DNA from: Mycobacteroides franklinii
GTDB lineage: Bacteria; Actinomycetota; Actinomycetes; Mycobacteriales; Mycobacteriaceae
DNA: 64,000 nt
Reading direction: 5' to 3'
Assembly: GCF_002013895.1 (NCBI RefSeq)
Contig: NZ_MAFQ01000004.1
Span: 62,001-126,000 of the forward strand
The stretch's first letter is position 1. Each line of letters opens with the position of its first letter. Below are positions 26,791-35,349 of this stretch, in pieces. The notes below the pieces were generated by a model, which had not been told where the DNA came from, searched no databases, and was given only the letters and a program-made list of their open reading frames with translations. The position numbers were made by a program, and so were the translations under genes.

Positions 26791-27981
26791 ATGCACATCG
26801 CCTACACGCCCGAGCAGGAAGAGCTGCGCCGCGAGCTACGCGCGTACTTCGACAAACTGCTGACCCCGGAACGGCGCGAGGCCCTTGCCTCGAATCAGGG
26901 TGAATACGGAAGCGGCAACGTCTACCGCGAGACCGTCGAGCAGATGGGTGCCGACGGATGGCTCGCGCTGGGCTGGCCCAAGGAATTCGGCGGGCAGGAC
27001 CGTTCGGTGATGGATCAGCTGATCTTCACCGATGAGGCCGCGATCGCCGGCGCGCCGGTGCCGTTCCTGACGATCAACAGCGTCGCGCCGACGATCATGC
27101 ATTTCGGCACCGACGAACAGAAGAATTTCTTCCTGCCGAAGATCGCCGCGGGCAAGCTGCACTTCTCCATTGGGTACTCCGAGCCCGGCGCCGGCACCGA
27201 CCTCGCCTCGCTGCGCACCTCGGCGGTCCGCGACGGCGACGACTACGTCATCAACGGTCAGAAGATGTGGACAAGCCTCATCGAGTACGCCGACTACATC
27301 TGGCTGGCGGTGCGCACCAATACCGAGGTCAAGAAGCATCGCGGTATCTCCATGCTCATCGTGCCCACCACCGCCGAGGGTTTTTCGTACACCAAGGTCC
27401 GCACCATGGCCGGGCCCGGCACCAGCGCCACCTACTACCAAGATGTGCGCGTGCCGGTCACAAGCCGGGTCGGCGAAGAGAACGCAGGCTGGAAGCTGGT
27501 CACCAATCAGCTGAATCATGAGCGCGTGGCGCTGGTTTCGTCGGCACCGATCATCACCGCCCTGCGTGAGGTGCGCGAGTGGGCCCAGAACACCAAAATC
27601 CTGGGCGAGGGCCCAGGATCTCGGATCATCGATTCCGAATGGGTTCAACTGAACCTGGCCAAGGTGCATGCCAAGGTCGAGTACCTCAAGCTCATCAACT
27701 GGGAGCTGGCCTCCAACACCGATGCCGCCCCCTCCCCTGCCGACGCCTCGGCCACGAAAGTCTTTGGCACCGAATTGGCCACCGAGGCCTACCGCCTTCT
27801 GATGGAGGTTCTCGGGACAGCCGCGACGCTGCGGCAGGGCTCTCCGGGGGCGCAGCTGCGCGGCCGCGTCGAGCGGATGCACCGGGCCTGCCTGATCCTC
27901 ACATTCGGCGGTGGCACCAACGAGGTTCAGCGCGACATCATCGCGATGACTGCCCTCGGCCAACCTGCGGCAAGCCGCTAG
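26791..27981 (+). CDS. fadE26: FadE26, acyl-CoA dehydrogenase subunit
   Basis: A 396-residue acyl-CoA dehydrogenase-like subunit. The FAD-binding segment FSIGYSEPGAGTDLASLRT is present, and Glu244 in LNHERVAL probably corresponds to the catalytic glutamate recalled for Mtb FadE26 (ChsE4). It works as an obligate heterotetramer with FadE27 to dehydrogenate the cholesterol side chain after CoA activation. The ATG at 26791 follows a GGAGG-like site (CGGAGGTCACAC). The gene is the first of a run with fadE27 and fadD17, 16 bases before fadE27. Confidence 0.94.
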   Translation: MHIAYTPEQEELRRELRAYFDKLLTPERREALASNQGEYGSGNVYRETVEQMGADGWLALGWPKEFGGQDRSVMDQLIFTDEAAIAGAPVPFLTINSVAPTIMHFGTDEQKNFFLPKIAAGKLHFSIGYSEPGAGTDLASLRTSAVRDGDDYVINGQKMWTSLIEYADYIWLAVRTNTEVKKHRGISMLIVPTTAEGFSYTKVRTMAGPGTSATYYQDVRVPVTSRVGEENAGWKLVTNQLNHERVALVSSAPIITALREVREWAQNTKILGEGPGSRIIDSEWVQLNLAKVHAKVEYLKLINWELASNTDAAPSPADASATKVFGTELATEAYRLLMEVLGTAATLRQGSPGAQLRGRVERMHRACLILTFGGGTNEVQRDIIAMTALGQPAASR

Positions 27982-27997
27982 AAGGGATTGCAGAACA

Positions 27998-29095
27998 ATG
28001 GATTTCACTCTTACCGAGGCGCAGACCGACCTCGCCGGCCTGACTCGCACCATCGCGGCGGCGATCAGTACGCCGGAGCGCCAGAAGGAACTCGACAAGC
28101 AGGACAGCAGGTTCGACTGGCAGTTGTGGGCCAAGCTCGCCGAGGCCGACATTCTGTCCACCGCGTCCCCCGAATCGGTGGGCGGCGGCGGATTCGGCGT
28201 CCTGGAACAGTCGTCGATTCTTGTGGAACTGGGTCGTGAACTCGCCGCTGTTCCGTATCTGGAGTCGGTGGTGCTGGCGGCCGGAGCCCTCGCCGCGTTC
28301 GGTTCCGAAACCCTGCAGAATGATTGGGCCGCACCCGCCGTCGCGGGCAAGAAGGTCTTGACCATCGCGCTCGACGGTGAGCCCGGCGAAGGACCGGTCG
28401 CCGCCCGGACCGAAGGCGCCGGCTACGTCCTGACCGGCAACCGGGTTCTGGTGCCCTTCGGCGTCGAGGCCGACGGGTACCTGGTGCCCGCCGAGACAGA
28501 GACCGGTACCGCCGTGTTCCTGGTGTCCGCCGCCGACGCCGGCGTCACCCAGGAAACCCTGCACACCACCGGTAAAGACAGCTCCGCCGAGCTGATCCTG
28601 TCCGAGACCCTGGTCCCCGCCGAGCGCAAGGTCGGCGGTGTCGAGGTGGTGGAGTGGCTCAGGCTGCGGGAATCCTTGGGCCACAGCGCCTACCAGCTTG
28701 GAGTGCTGGAGCGCGCGCTGGAGCTGACCGCCGACTACGCGCGCACGCGCGAGCAGTTCGGCAAGCCGATCGGCGGCTTCCAGGCGGTGGCGCAGCGACT
28801 TGCCGACGGGTACATCGATGTCAAGGGTCTGCGCCTGACGCTGTGGCAGGCCGCCTGGCGGGTGTCGGAAGACTTGCCAGCCGATATCGACGTCGCCACC
28901 GCGAAGTTCTGGGCTTCCGATGCCGGGCACCGTGTCGCGCATACCGCGGTGCACGTGCATGGCGGCGTGGGTATCGACGAGGACCATCCGGTGCACCGTT
29001 ACTTCCTGGCCGCCAAGCACAATGAGTTCGCCTCGGGCAGCGCGACGGAGCAGCTGCGCCGGATCGGGCGCGAGCTCGCCGACACCCCTGCCTAG
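27998..29095 (+). CDS. fadE27: FadE27, acyl-CoA dehydrogenase subunit
   Basis: A 365-residue partner of FadE26. It has the domain layout of an acyl-CoA dehydrogenase but fewer of the FAD-contact residues. The C-terminal segment YARTREQFGKPIGGFQAVAQRLADGYIDVKGLRLTLW is the typical dimer helix pair, and VHVHGGVGIDEDHPVHRYF sits near the flavin. Heteromeric FadE pairs like this are a hallmark of sterol side-chain oxidation in mycobacteria. It follows fadE26 after 16 bases. Confidence 0.93.
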   Translation: MDFTLTEAQTDLAGLTRTIAAAISTPERQKELDKQDSRFDWQLWAKLAEADILSTASPESVGGGGFGVLEQSSILVELGRELAAVPYLESVVLAAGALAAFGSETLQNDWAAPAVAGKKVLTIALDGEPGEGPVAARTEGAGYVLTGNRVLVPFGVEADGYLVPAETETGTAVFLVSAADAGVTQETLHTTGKDSSAELILSETLVPAERKVGGVEVVEWLRLRESLGHSAYQLGVLERALELTADYARTREQFGKPIGGFQAVAQRLADGYIDVKGLRLTLWQAAWRVSEDLPADIDVATAKFWASDAGHRVAHTAVHVHGGVGIDEDHPVHRYFLAAKHNEFASGSATEQLRRIGRELADTPA

Positions 29096-29104
29096 TATCG
29101 AGTG

Positions 29105-30613
29105 GTGAGCACCGCCCCGGAAGAAGCCACGGTCACTCAGCTGCTGACGAGCCTGGTAGATGTCGAGGACCGGGGTCTGCACTTCGAGGGCTCGTTTACG
29201 TCCTGGCGTGACCATGTGACCGAAAGCCGCCGTCTGGCTTCGGTATTGCGTGCCCGCCTGGATCCCTCAAAGCCGCCGCATATCGGTGTGATCCTGGAGA
29301 ACACGCCGGGTTTCGCGCGCCTGCTTACCGCGGCCGCATGGGGTGGTCTAGTGCTGGTGGGCTTGAACTCGACACGACGCGGATCGGCATTACAGCGTGA
29401 TGCCGAGCTTGCCGATTGCCAGTTCGTCATTACGGATGAGTCCGATACCGTCGCCGACTCGCATCATCCGCTGATCGAGATCGCCGATGTACGCCCCGAT
29501 GACCTGTTCATGCTCATCTTCACCTCGGGCACGAGCGGGGACCCCAAGGCTGTCCAGATCACCCACGCCAAGGTGGCCTCTGCCGGAATCATGCTGTCCT
29601 CGCGGTTCGGTCTCGGTACCGCGGATGTCTGCTATCTCTCGATGCCCATGTTCCATTCCAACGCGGTGCTCGCGGGATGGTCGGTGGCCGTCGCGGCGGG
29701 CGCCTCGATTGCACTGCGGCGCAGGTTCTCCGCATCCGGCTTCCTCGCTGATATCCGCGAATACGGGGCAACGTACGCCAACTACGTCGGCAAGCCCATG
29801 TCCTATGTGCTGGCGACACCGGAACAGCCCGACGACGCCGAGAACCCCTTGAAGATCATGTACGGCAACGAGGCGGCGGCCGGAGACACCGACCGATTTG
29901 CCAAGCGGTTCGGCGCGTTTGTGGTCGACGGATTCGGGTCCACCGAGGGCGGTGTTGCCCTGGGGTGGGCGCCCGGCACTCCCCCGGGCGCGATCGGGCC
30001 ACTGCCTGCCGACGTTCGCATACTCGACGTCGAGACCGGCAAGCCTTGTCCCCCTGCGATTTTCGATGTCAGTGGCAAGCTGGTCAATGCGGCGGAAGCG
30101 ACCGGTGAGCTGGTGAACGTCACCGGCCCCGGGCGGTTCACCGGCTACTACAAGAATCCCGAGGCCGATGCCGAGCGCATGGTCGGCGGCCAGTACCGCA
30201 GCGGCGACCTCGCCTACGCCGACGAGAACGGGTACGTGTACTTCGCCGGGCGCCTCGGCGACTGGCTCCGCGTCGACGGCGAAAACCTGGGCACCGCACC
30301 GATCGAGCGGGTGCTGCTACGTCATCCGGATATCACCGAGGTGGCGGTCTACGGCATTCCCGATCCCACCGTCGGCGACCGGGTGATGGCGGCGCTGGTG
30401 ACACGCAACGGATTCGAGCCGTCAACGCTAGGCGGATTCCTTTCCACCCAAGAGGATCTCGGGCCCAAGCAGTGGCCGTCAGTCGTCAGGGTCAGCGAGA
30501 ATCTGCCACGTACCGCGACGTTCAAGGTGATCAAGCGTCAGCTGTCCGCCGAGGCGCTGGAAACCAGCGACCCGCTGTGGGAACTCGACCGCGGAACCTA
30601 CGCCCCCCACTAA
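29105..30613 (+). CDS. fadD17: FadD17, sterol side-chain acyl-CoA synthetase
   Basis: A 502-residue adenylate-forming ligase. The AMP motif LIFTSGTSGDPKAVQ, the DGFGSTEGG segment, the YRSGDLAYADENGYVYFAGRLGDW hinge region and the C-terminal lysine in FKVIKRQ are present. Mtb FadD17 activates C5 steroid side-chain acids. The GTG at 29105 is preferred and the GTG at 29102 is equally possible. It follows fadE27 after about ten bases, so the three genes make one transcript under KstR. Confidence 0.9.
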   Translation: MSTAPEEATVTQLLTSLVDVEDRGLHFEGSFTSWRDHVTESRRLASVLRARLDPSKPPHIGVILENTPGFARLLTAAAWGGLVLVGLNSTRRGSALQRDAELADCQFVITDESDTVADSHHPLIEIADVRPDDLFMLIFTSGTSGDPKAVQITHAKVASAGIMLSSRFGLGTADVCYLSMPMFHSNAVLAGWSVAVAAGASIALRRRFSASGFLADIREYGATYANYVGKPMSYVLATPEQPDDAENPLKIMYGNEAAAGDTDRFAKRFGAFVVDGFGSTEGGVALGWAPGTPPGAIGPLPADVRILDVETGKPCPPAIFDVSGKLVNAAEATGELVNVTGPGRFTGYYKNPEADAERMVGGQYRSGDLAYADENGYVYFAGRLGDWLRVDGENLGTAPIERVLLRHPDITEVAVYGIPDPTVGDRVMAALVTRNGFEPSTLGGFLSTQEDLGPKQWPSVVRVSENLPRTATFKVIKRQLSAEALETSDPLWELDRGTYAPH

Positions 30614-30626
30614 CCGCCTCCCGCGC

Positions 30627-30682
30627 CGAGTGTGCGAATCCTGTCGAAATCCCGTCCACAATCGACACAATCTGCACGTTCG
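30627..30682. repeat. 56-bp palindromic repeat, upstream copy
   Basis: It matches 31577-31632 at 46 of 56 positions in the same orientation and begins 14 bases after the fadD17 stop. Its own dyad symmetry is partly decayed, since the outer 10-base arms no longer match fully. The two copies bracket the DUF559 gene closely. Confidence 0.8.
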
Positions 30683-30716
30683 AGTGGCTGTCGGTGGTCC
30701 GTGCCAGTCTGCGCCT

Positions 30717-31574
30717 ATGGGGGAAGTACCGTGGCCGTTCATCGGAACCGAGGCGCTCGCGAACCGTCTTGTCACCGGATACGCCCTGCGGCGATTCACC
30801 GCGTTGTACCCCGGAATCTACGTACCCGAAGACGCCGAGGTCACACCACTCCAGCGAGCGGAAGCAGCGTGGCTATGGTCCAAACGCCGGGGAATCGTCG
30901 CCGGCGTATCCGCTGCCGCGTTGCATGGCACCAAATGGCTACCGCGGGATGCCCCTGCTGAACTAATCCACACCAATCGCCGCGCTCCACACGGGATTTC
31001 GCTATGGAGCGACATTCTGCCCGCCGACGAGCGGACTGTGGTCGACGGGCTACCCGTCACCACACCCGCACGAACGGCATACGACATCGGGCGGCGAACC
31101 TCGGGCGACCTGGCGGTAGAACGTCTGGACGCTCTGATGAACGCGACCGGACTTTCCGTCGCCGATATCGAGGCAGTGGCCGCACGCCATCGCGGCGCGC
31201 GGGAGCTCAACCGTCTCACCCAGGTACTCAATCTGGTCGACGGCGGCGCCGAGTCACCATGGGAGACACGCACCAGACTCATCGTGGTGCGCGCAGGCTT
31301 CGCAGCTCCACAGACTCAACTCGTTGTACGTAACCGCTTCGGCGACTTCGTCGCGCGGCTCGATATGGGGTGGAAGGACCACAAAGTGGGTATCGAGTTC
31401 GACGGCGCCCAGCACTGGACGAGTGCGGATCAACGGACCCGGGATATCGATCGCGCCACCGAACTGGCCGCCGAAGGGTGGCGCATCATTCGGGTGAGCT
31501 CGGACATGGTCCGCCATCGGGCCGGCACGATCGTCTCCCGGGTCGCGGAAGCATTCACTGCGCTGGCCGCGTAA
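30717..31574 (+). CDS. AbiEi-like plus DUF559 (Vsr-type nuclease fold) protein
   Basis: A 285-residue protein with two parts. Residues 1-170 look like the AbiEi-type antitoxin region (winged helix, then GIVAGVSAAALHG and TTPARTAYDIGRRT). Residues 190-285 carry a DUF559 nuclease fold (ESPWETRTRLIVVRAGF, ARLDMGWKDHKVGIEFDGAQHW, RDIDRATELAAEGWRIIRV). The key residues of a PD-(D/E)xK site, the Asp in RLDMGW and the Glu in GIEFDG, appear present. Its role is unknown, whether DNA repair, defence or mobility. It breaks the fadD17-fadD19 region and is framed by two 56-bp palindromes. Mtb has PE_PGRS genes at this place. Confidence 0.75.
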   Translation: MGEVPWPFIGTEALANRLVTGYALRRFTALYPGIYVPEDAEVTPLQRAEAAWLWSKRRGIVAGVSAAALHGTKWLPRDAPAELIHTNRRAPHGISLWSDILPADERTVVDGLPVTTPARTAYDIGRRTSGDLAVERLDALMNATGLSVADIEAVAARHRGARELNRLTQVLNLVDGGAESPWETRTRLIVVRAGFAAPQTQLVVRNRFGDFVARLDMGWKDHKVGIEFDGAQHWTSADQRTRDIDRATELAAEGWRIIRVSSDMVRHRAGTIVSRVAEAFTALAA

Positions 31575-31576
31575 GT

Positions 31577-31632
31577 CGAGTGTGCGATTCCTGTCGAAAT
31601 CTCGGCAGGAATCGCCACAATCCGCACACTCG
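31577..31632. repeat. 56-bp palindromic repeat, downstream copy
   Basis: The outer arms CGAGTGTGCG (31577-31586) and CGCACACTCG (31623-31632) are perfect, and an inner pair GATTCCTG / CAGGAATC adds a second stem. The element starts three bases after the DUF559 stop. It could act as terminator, but it lacks a T-run. Confidence 0.82.
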
Positions 31633-31658
31633 GTGCGGAACCGAGCCAGAGTGAGACG

Positions 31659-32807
31659 CTAGCCGCGGATCTCGTTCAGCCTGTCGACCGCGCTCTCGAA
31701 ACCAGCCACGAGGTCAGCCACGATCTCGGCGGTGGGCCGAATCTCGTTCATCCGCCCCACGATCTGTCCGGCTGGGAAGCATACCGTCTCCGGATCGTGC
31801 GCACGATTCATCCGCTCATGCGCCCCACTGACCAGAATGTTCTGCAGCGGCATGGGCAGCGGTGTCGGTGCGCCCTCGGCATCCCAGGCCTGCGTCCACT
31901 TGGTCTTCAGCAGTCGCGCAGGCTTCCCGGTGTAGATGCGGGTGCGCACGGTGTCGCTGGAAGTCGCCTTCAGCAGCGCCTGCTGCACCACGGAATCGCC
32001 ACCGGCAGTGACGGTTCCGAGGTCGTACTCGGCCGCGGTCAGCCAGATCGAGCCGGTCCACACGCCCGAGGCGCCCAGCGCCAGGGCCGCCGCCGCCTGC
32101 CTACCGCTGCCGATACCGCCGGCCGCCAGCACCGGGGCGCTGCCGTCGAGGGCATCCACGATCTCGGGCCAGAGCACCATGGACGCAACGTCGCCGGTAT
32201 GTCCACCGGCCTCATAGCCTTGGGCCACCACGATATCGACGCCGTTCTCGACATGCCGCTTGGCATGCTCGGCCTTGCCCGCCAACGCCGCGACCGGCAC
32301 ACCATGCTCATGGGCCTGGTCGATCACGTCTTTTGGCGGAGAGCCCAGTGCATTGGCGATCAGCTTGATCGGGTGCTTGAGCGCGACCTCCACATGCGAA
32401 CGCGCCACCGAGTGTAGCCAGCCCAGCACACCGGCCGACTCCCGTTCTCCCGGCAACGGCGGCACTCCCAGATCGGCCAGTGTCTTCTCGACGAAGTCCT
32501 TGTGTCCCTGCGGGATCAGCTTGTCGATATCCACCGCGGTACCTTCGGTGGGCACCTTGGCGGGCATCACGATGTCGACACCGTAGGGCTTGCCGTCGGT
32601 GTTCTCGTCCATCCAGTTCAGAACGGCGTCCAACTCGTCGGGATCGTTGAAGCGGACACACCCCAGCACACCCATGCCGCCCGCGCGGGTGATGGCTGCG
32701 GCGACCTTTTCCGATGGCGTGAAACCGAATATCGGGTAACGGATTCCGAACCGTTCACAGAGGTCGGTGTGCATGGATGAGCCGCTTGCGCGAAGACCGT
32801 CAGACAT
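31659..32807 (-). CDS. Nitronate monooxygenase / FMN oxidoreductase family protein
   Basis: A 382-residue TIM-barrel flavoprotein of the 2-nitropropane dioxygenase family, as in Mtb Rv1894c. Motifs include ITRAGGMGVLGCVRF, VVAQGYEAGGHTGDV and PVLAAGGIGSGRQAAAALALGASGVWTGS for FMN binding. The start at 32807 is chosen because it lies two bases after the fadD19 stop. It adds 11 residues (MSDGLRASGSS) before the canonical MHTDLCERFGI opening at 32774, and those residues include the 21-base repeat. Being translated after FadD19, it may act on a CoA-bound sterol intermediate, but no substrate is known. Confidence 0.82.
   Translation of the reverse strand: MSDGLRASGSSMHTDLCERFGIRYPIFGFTPSEKVAAAITRAGGMGVLGCVRFNDPDELDAVLNWMDENTDGKPYGVDIVMPAKVPTEGTAVDIDKLIPQGHKDFVEKTLADLGVPPLPGERESAGVLGWLHSVARSHVEVALKHPIKLIANALGSPPKDVIDQAHEHGVPVAALAGKAEHAKRHVENGVDIVVAQGYEAGGHTGDVASMVLWPEIVDALDGSAPVLAAGGIGSGRQAAAALALGASGVWTGSIWLTAAEYDLGTVTAGGDSVVQQALLKATSSDTVRTRIYTGKPARLLKTKWTQAWDAEGAPTPLPMPLQNILVSGAHERMNRAHDPETVCFPAGQIVGRMNEIRPTAEIVADLVAGFESAVDRLNEIRG
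32776..32796 (+). repeat. Dispersed 21-base repeat, copy 2
   Basis: It is identical to 15932-15952. Here it lies between the fadD19-coupled ATG and the ATG expected from homologues, so it looks like a small insertion at the intercistronic junction. Confidence 0.55.
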
Positions 32808-32809
32808 GC

Positions 32810-34462
32810 TCAGGCTCCCGTGTTGACGTGCTTGGTGTTCACGAGGTCCACCTTCTCGGACTCCGAGATTTCCTTGGCCCAGCGGTAATCGGCCTTGCCA
32901 GCTGGGTTGCGCTTGACGGTGTCGACGATCCAGACGCTGCGCGGCACCTTGTACCCGGCAATCTCCTTGCGCGCATGGGTGTCCAGGTCTTCGAAGGTCA
33001 GCTCCACACCGGCACGCACCGCGATGACGGCACCCACATGCTGGCCCCACTTCTCGTCGGGCACACCGACAACAACCGCATCGAACACCGCGGGGTGGCC
33101 CTTCAGGACGCTCTCGACTTCCTCGGGGAAGACCTTCTCGCCGCCGGTGTTGATCGATACCGATCCGCGACCCAGCATGGTGACGGTGCCGTCCGCTTCG
33201 ACGGTCGCCCAGTCACCGGGGATCGCGTACCGCACACCGTTGAACGTCTTGAACGTCTCGGCGGTCTTCTTCTCGTCCTTGAAGTATCCGACCGGAATGT
33301 GACCACTCTTGGCGATGAGTCCCCGCACCCCGGAACCGGGCTGGATGGGATTGCCTTCCTCGTCGAGAACCGTTGTGGTGGAGCTGATCTTGACGGTCGG
33401 GCCGCCGGGGTGCATCTGACCCTTGGTGACGGTGGAGAGCCCGCCGGTGCCGGTCTCGGAGGCGCCGATCGCATCGGTGATCACCCGGTTGGGCAGCAGC
33501 TCCAGGTACCGCTCCTTGACCGTCTGCGAGAAGAGCGCGGCGCTGCTGGCCAGCACCCACAGTGAGGACAGATCACGCGCGCGGCCCACCTCGGTATCCA
33601 ATGCGTCGATGAGCGGCCGGCCGATGGCATCGCCGGCGAAGAACAGCATGTTGATCTTGTGCTTCTCGATGAGTTCCCACACCTCTTCGGGGTTGAACTC
33701 GGGCGCCAGCACGGTGGTCCGTCCCTGGAACAGGGCCATGAAGGTCGCCGCCTGGGTGGCACCGTGGATCATCGGCGGGATGGGGAACCCGATGAACGGT
33801 GCGGCCTCGGCGCCCTGTTTGGCCAGATCCCATTCACCCTCGATGTACTCGCCGGTGACGTAGTTGATGCCACCGAACAGCGAGCGGTAGATGTCTTCGT
33901 GCCGCCACATCACACCCTTGGGGAAGCCGGTGGTGCCTCCGGTGTAGATCAGGAAGATGTCGTCGGAGCTGCGCTCGGCGAAATCACGTTCCGGAGATCC
34001 CTGCGCCAGCGCATCGGCGAACGCGACGCCGCCGTACGGCGAGTAGTCGAGGTCGGTTCCGTCCTCGACAACAATCGCGGTCTTGACGTTCGGCGTACTC
34101 GGCAGCACGTTCGCGACCTTGTCGCTGTAGCGGCGCTCGTGCACCAGCGCCGCCATATCGGAGTTCTCGAACAGGTAGTGCAGCTCGGCTTCGACGTACC
34201 GGTAGTTCACGTTGACCGAGATCGCGCGGATCTTGACGATGGCCGTCAGCGCGACGACGATCTCGATGCCGTTCCGGCAGTACAGGCCGACCTTATCGCC
34301 CGGGCCCACGCCCTGGCTCTGCAGATAGTGACCGAGCCGGTTGGACTGCTCCTCAAGCTCGGCATATGTCAGCTTCCGGTCGCCAGAAATGATGGCAACA
34401 CGATCGGGCATAGTGTCGATTGCATGCTCAATGAGGTCGGCAATGTTAAGGGCCATGCCCAT
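32810..34462 (-). CDS. fadD19: FadD19, sterol CoA-ligase
   Basis: A 550-residue adenylate-forming enzyme that activates 3-oxo-4-cholestenoate-type C26 acids with CoA, the entry to side-chain beta-oxidation. Visible are LIYTGGTTGFPKGVMWRHEDIY (phosphate-binding), the acyl-binding region PIPPMIHGATQ, IGASETGTGG, LGRGSVSINTGGEKVFPEEVE and the C-terminal NPAGKADYRWA lysine. The start is ATG 34462, matching Mtb FadD19 length. The ATG at 34456 is possible: a -35 TTGTCT and -10 TAATTT (17-base spacer) put the transcript start at it. The KstR box lies in that promoter. Confidence 0.93.
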   Translation of the reverse strand: MGMALNIADLIEHAIDTMPDRVAIISGDRKLTYAELEEQSNRLGHYLQSQGVGPGDKVGLYCRNGIEIVVALTAIVKIRAISVNVNYRYVEAELHYLFENSDMAALVHERRYSDKVANVLPSTPNVKTAIVVEDGTDLDYSPYGGVAFADALAQGSPERDFAERSSDDIFLIYTGGTTGFPKGVMWRHEDIYRSLFGGINYVTGEYIEGEWDLAKQGAEAAPFIGFPIPPMIHGATQAATFMALFQGRTTVLAPEFNPEEVWELIEKHKINMLFFAGDAIGRPLIDALDTEVGRARDLSSLWVLASSAALFSQTVKERYLELLPNRVITDAIGASETGTGGLSTVTKGQMHPGGPTVKISSTTTVLDEEGNPIQPGSGVRGLIAKSGHIPVGYFKDEKKTAETFKTFNGVRYAIPGDWATVEADGTVTMLGRGSVSINTGGEKVFPEEVESVLKGHPAVFDAVVVGVPDEKWGQHVGAVIAVRAGVELTFEDLDTHARKEIAGYKVPRSVWIVDTVKRNPAGKADYRWAKEISESEKVDLVNTKHVNTGA

Positions 34463-34466
34463 AAAT

Positions 34467-34480
34467 TAGAACGTGTTACA
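34467..34480. promoter_or_regulatory. KstR box between fadD19 and echA19
   Basis: TAGAACGTGTTACA, identical to the site at 26724-26737. It lies inside the spacer of the fadD19 promoter and about 36 bases before the echA19 start, so a bound repressor should block both genes. Confidence 0.85.
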
Positions 34481-34515
34481 TTTTTAGACAAGCCCCGGCC
34501 CAATGAAGGAGCCTC

Positions 34516-35325
34516 ATGACGGACACAGTGACCGAACAGGACGCCCCGCACGCCCTGGTGGAACTCCGCGATCACGTCCTCATCGTGACGATGAATCGTC
34601 CGCACGCACGCAACGCCCTGTCCGGGGAAATGCTGGAGATCATGACCCAGGCCTGGGACCGCGTCGACAACGATCCCGACGTTCGCGTCTGCATCCTGAC
34701 CGGCGCGGGCGGGTATTTCTGCGCCGGAGCGGACCTCAAGGCCATGAACAAGCGCGCCCCGGGCGACCAGTTCTCCGACGGCAGCTACGACCCGTCCGTC
34801 ATCCCCGGTCTACTCAAGGGCCGCCGCCTGACCAAGCCATTGATCGCGGCGGTCGAGGGTCCCGCGATCGCCGGTGGCACCGAAATCCTGCAGGCCACCG
34901 ATATCCGTGTCGCCGGTGAGAGCGCCAAATTCGGTGTCTCCGAGGTGAAATGGAGCCTGTACCCGATGGGTGGATCGGCCGTGCGGCTACCCCGTCAGAT
35001 CCCGTACACGGTCGCCTGCGACATCCTGCTCACCGGTCGGCACCTCAAGGCCCCGGAGGCCAAGGAAATCGGGCTCATCGGCCACGTCGTCCCCGACGGT
35101 CAGGCACTGGACAAGGCCCTGGAGCTTGCGAACATGATCGCCGCGAACGGCCCCCTGGCGGTGCAAGCGGTCCTCAAGACCATCCGCGATTCGGAAGGCC
35201 TGCACGAGAACGAGGCGTTCAAGGCCGACACCAAGGTCGGCATCGGCGTCTTCACCAGTAACGACGCCAAGGAAGGCCCACGCGCCTTCGCCGAGAAGCG
35301 CGCCCCCAACTTCACCGGCACATAA
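34516..35325 (+). CDS. echA19: EchA19, sterol enoyl-CoA hydratase
   Basis: A 269-residue crotonase. CAGADLKAM forms the oxyanion hole, and [24 protein letters not shown] followed by [15 protein letters not shown] hold the catalytic glutamates. It hydrates the enoyl-CoA made from cholesterol side chains by the FadE complexes. GAAGGAG precedes the ATG. It is divergent from fadD19 across a KstR box. Confidence 0.93.
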   Translation: MTDTVTEQDAPHALVELRDHVLIVTMNRPHARNALSGEMLEIMTQAWDRVDNDPDVRVCILTGAGGYFCAGADLKAMNKRAPGDQFSDGSYDPSVIPGLLKGRRLTKPLIAAVEGPAIAGGTEILQATDIRVAGESAKFGVSEVKWSLYPMGGSAVRLPRQIPYTVACDILLTGRHLKAPEAKEIGLIGHVVPDGQALDKALELANMIAANGPLAVQAVLKTIRDSEGLHENEAFKADTKVGIGVFTSNDAKEGPRAFAEKRAPNFTGT

Positions 35326-35349
35326 ACCCGCACGCATAGTGTGGGCGGC

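Noticed and set aside
26836..28365. Long open frame (about 509 codons) antisense to fadE26/fadE27
   Set aside because: It covers two well-supported genes on the other strand and its composition is that of a GC-frame shadow.
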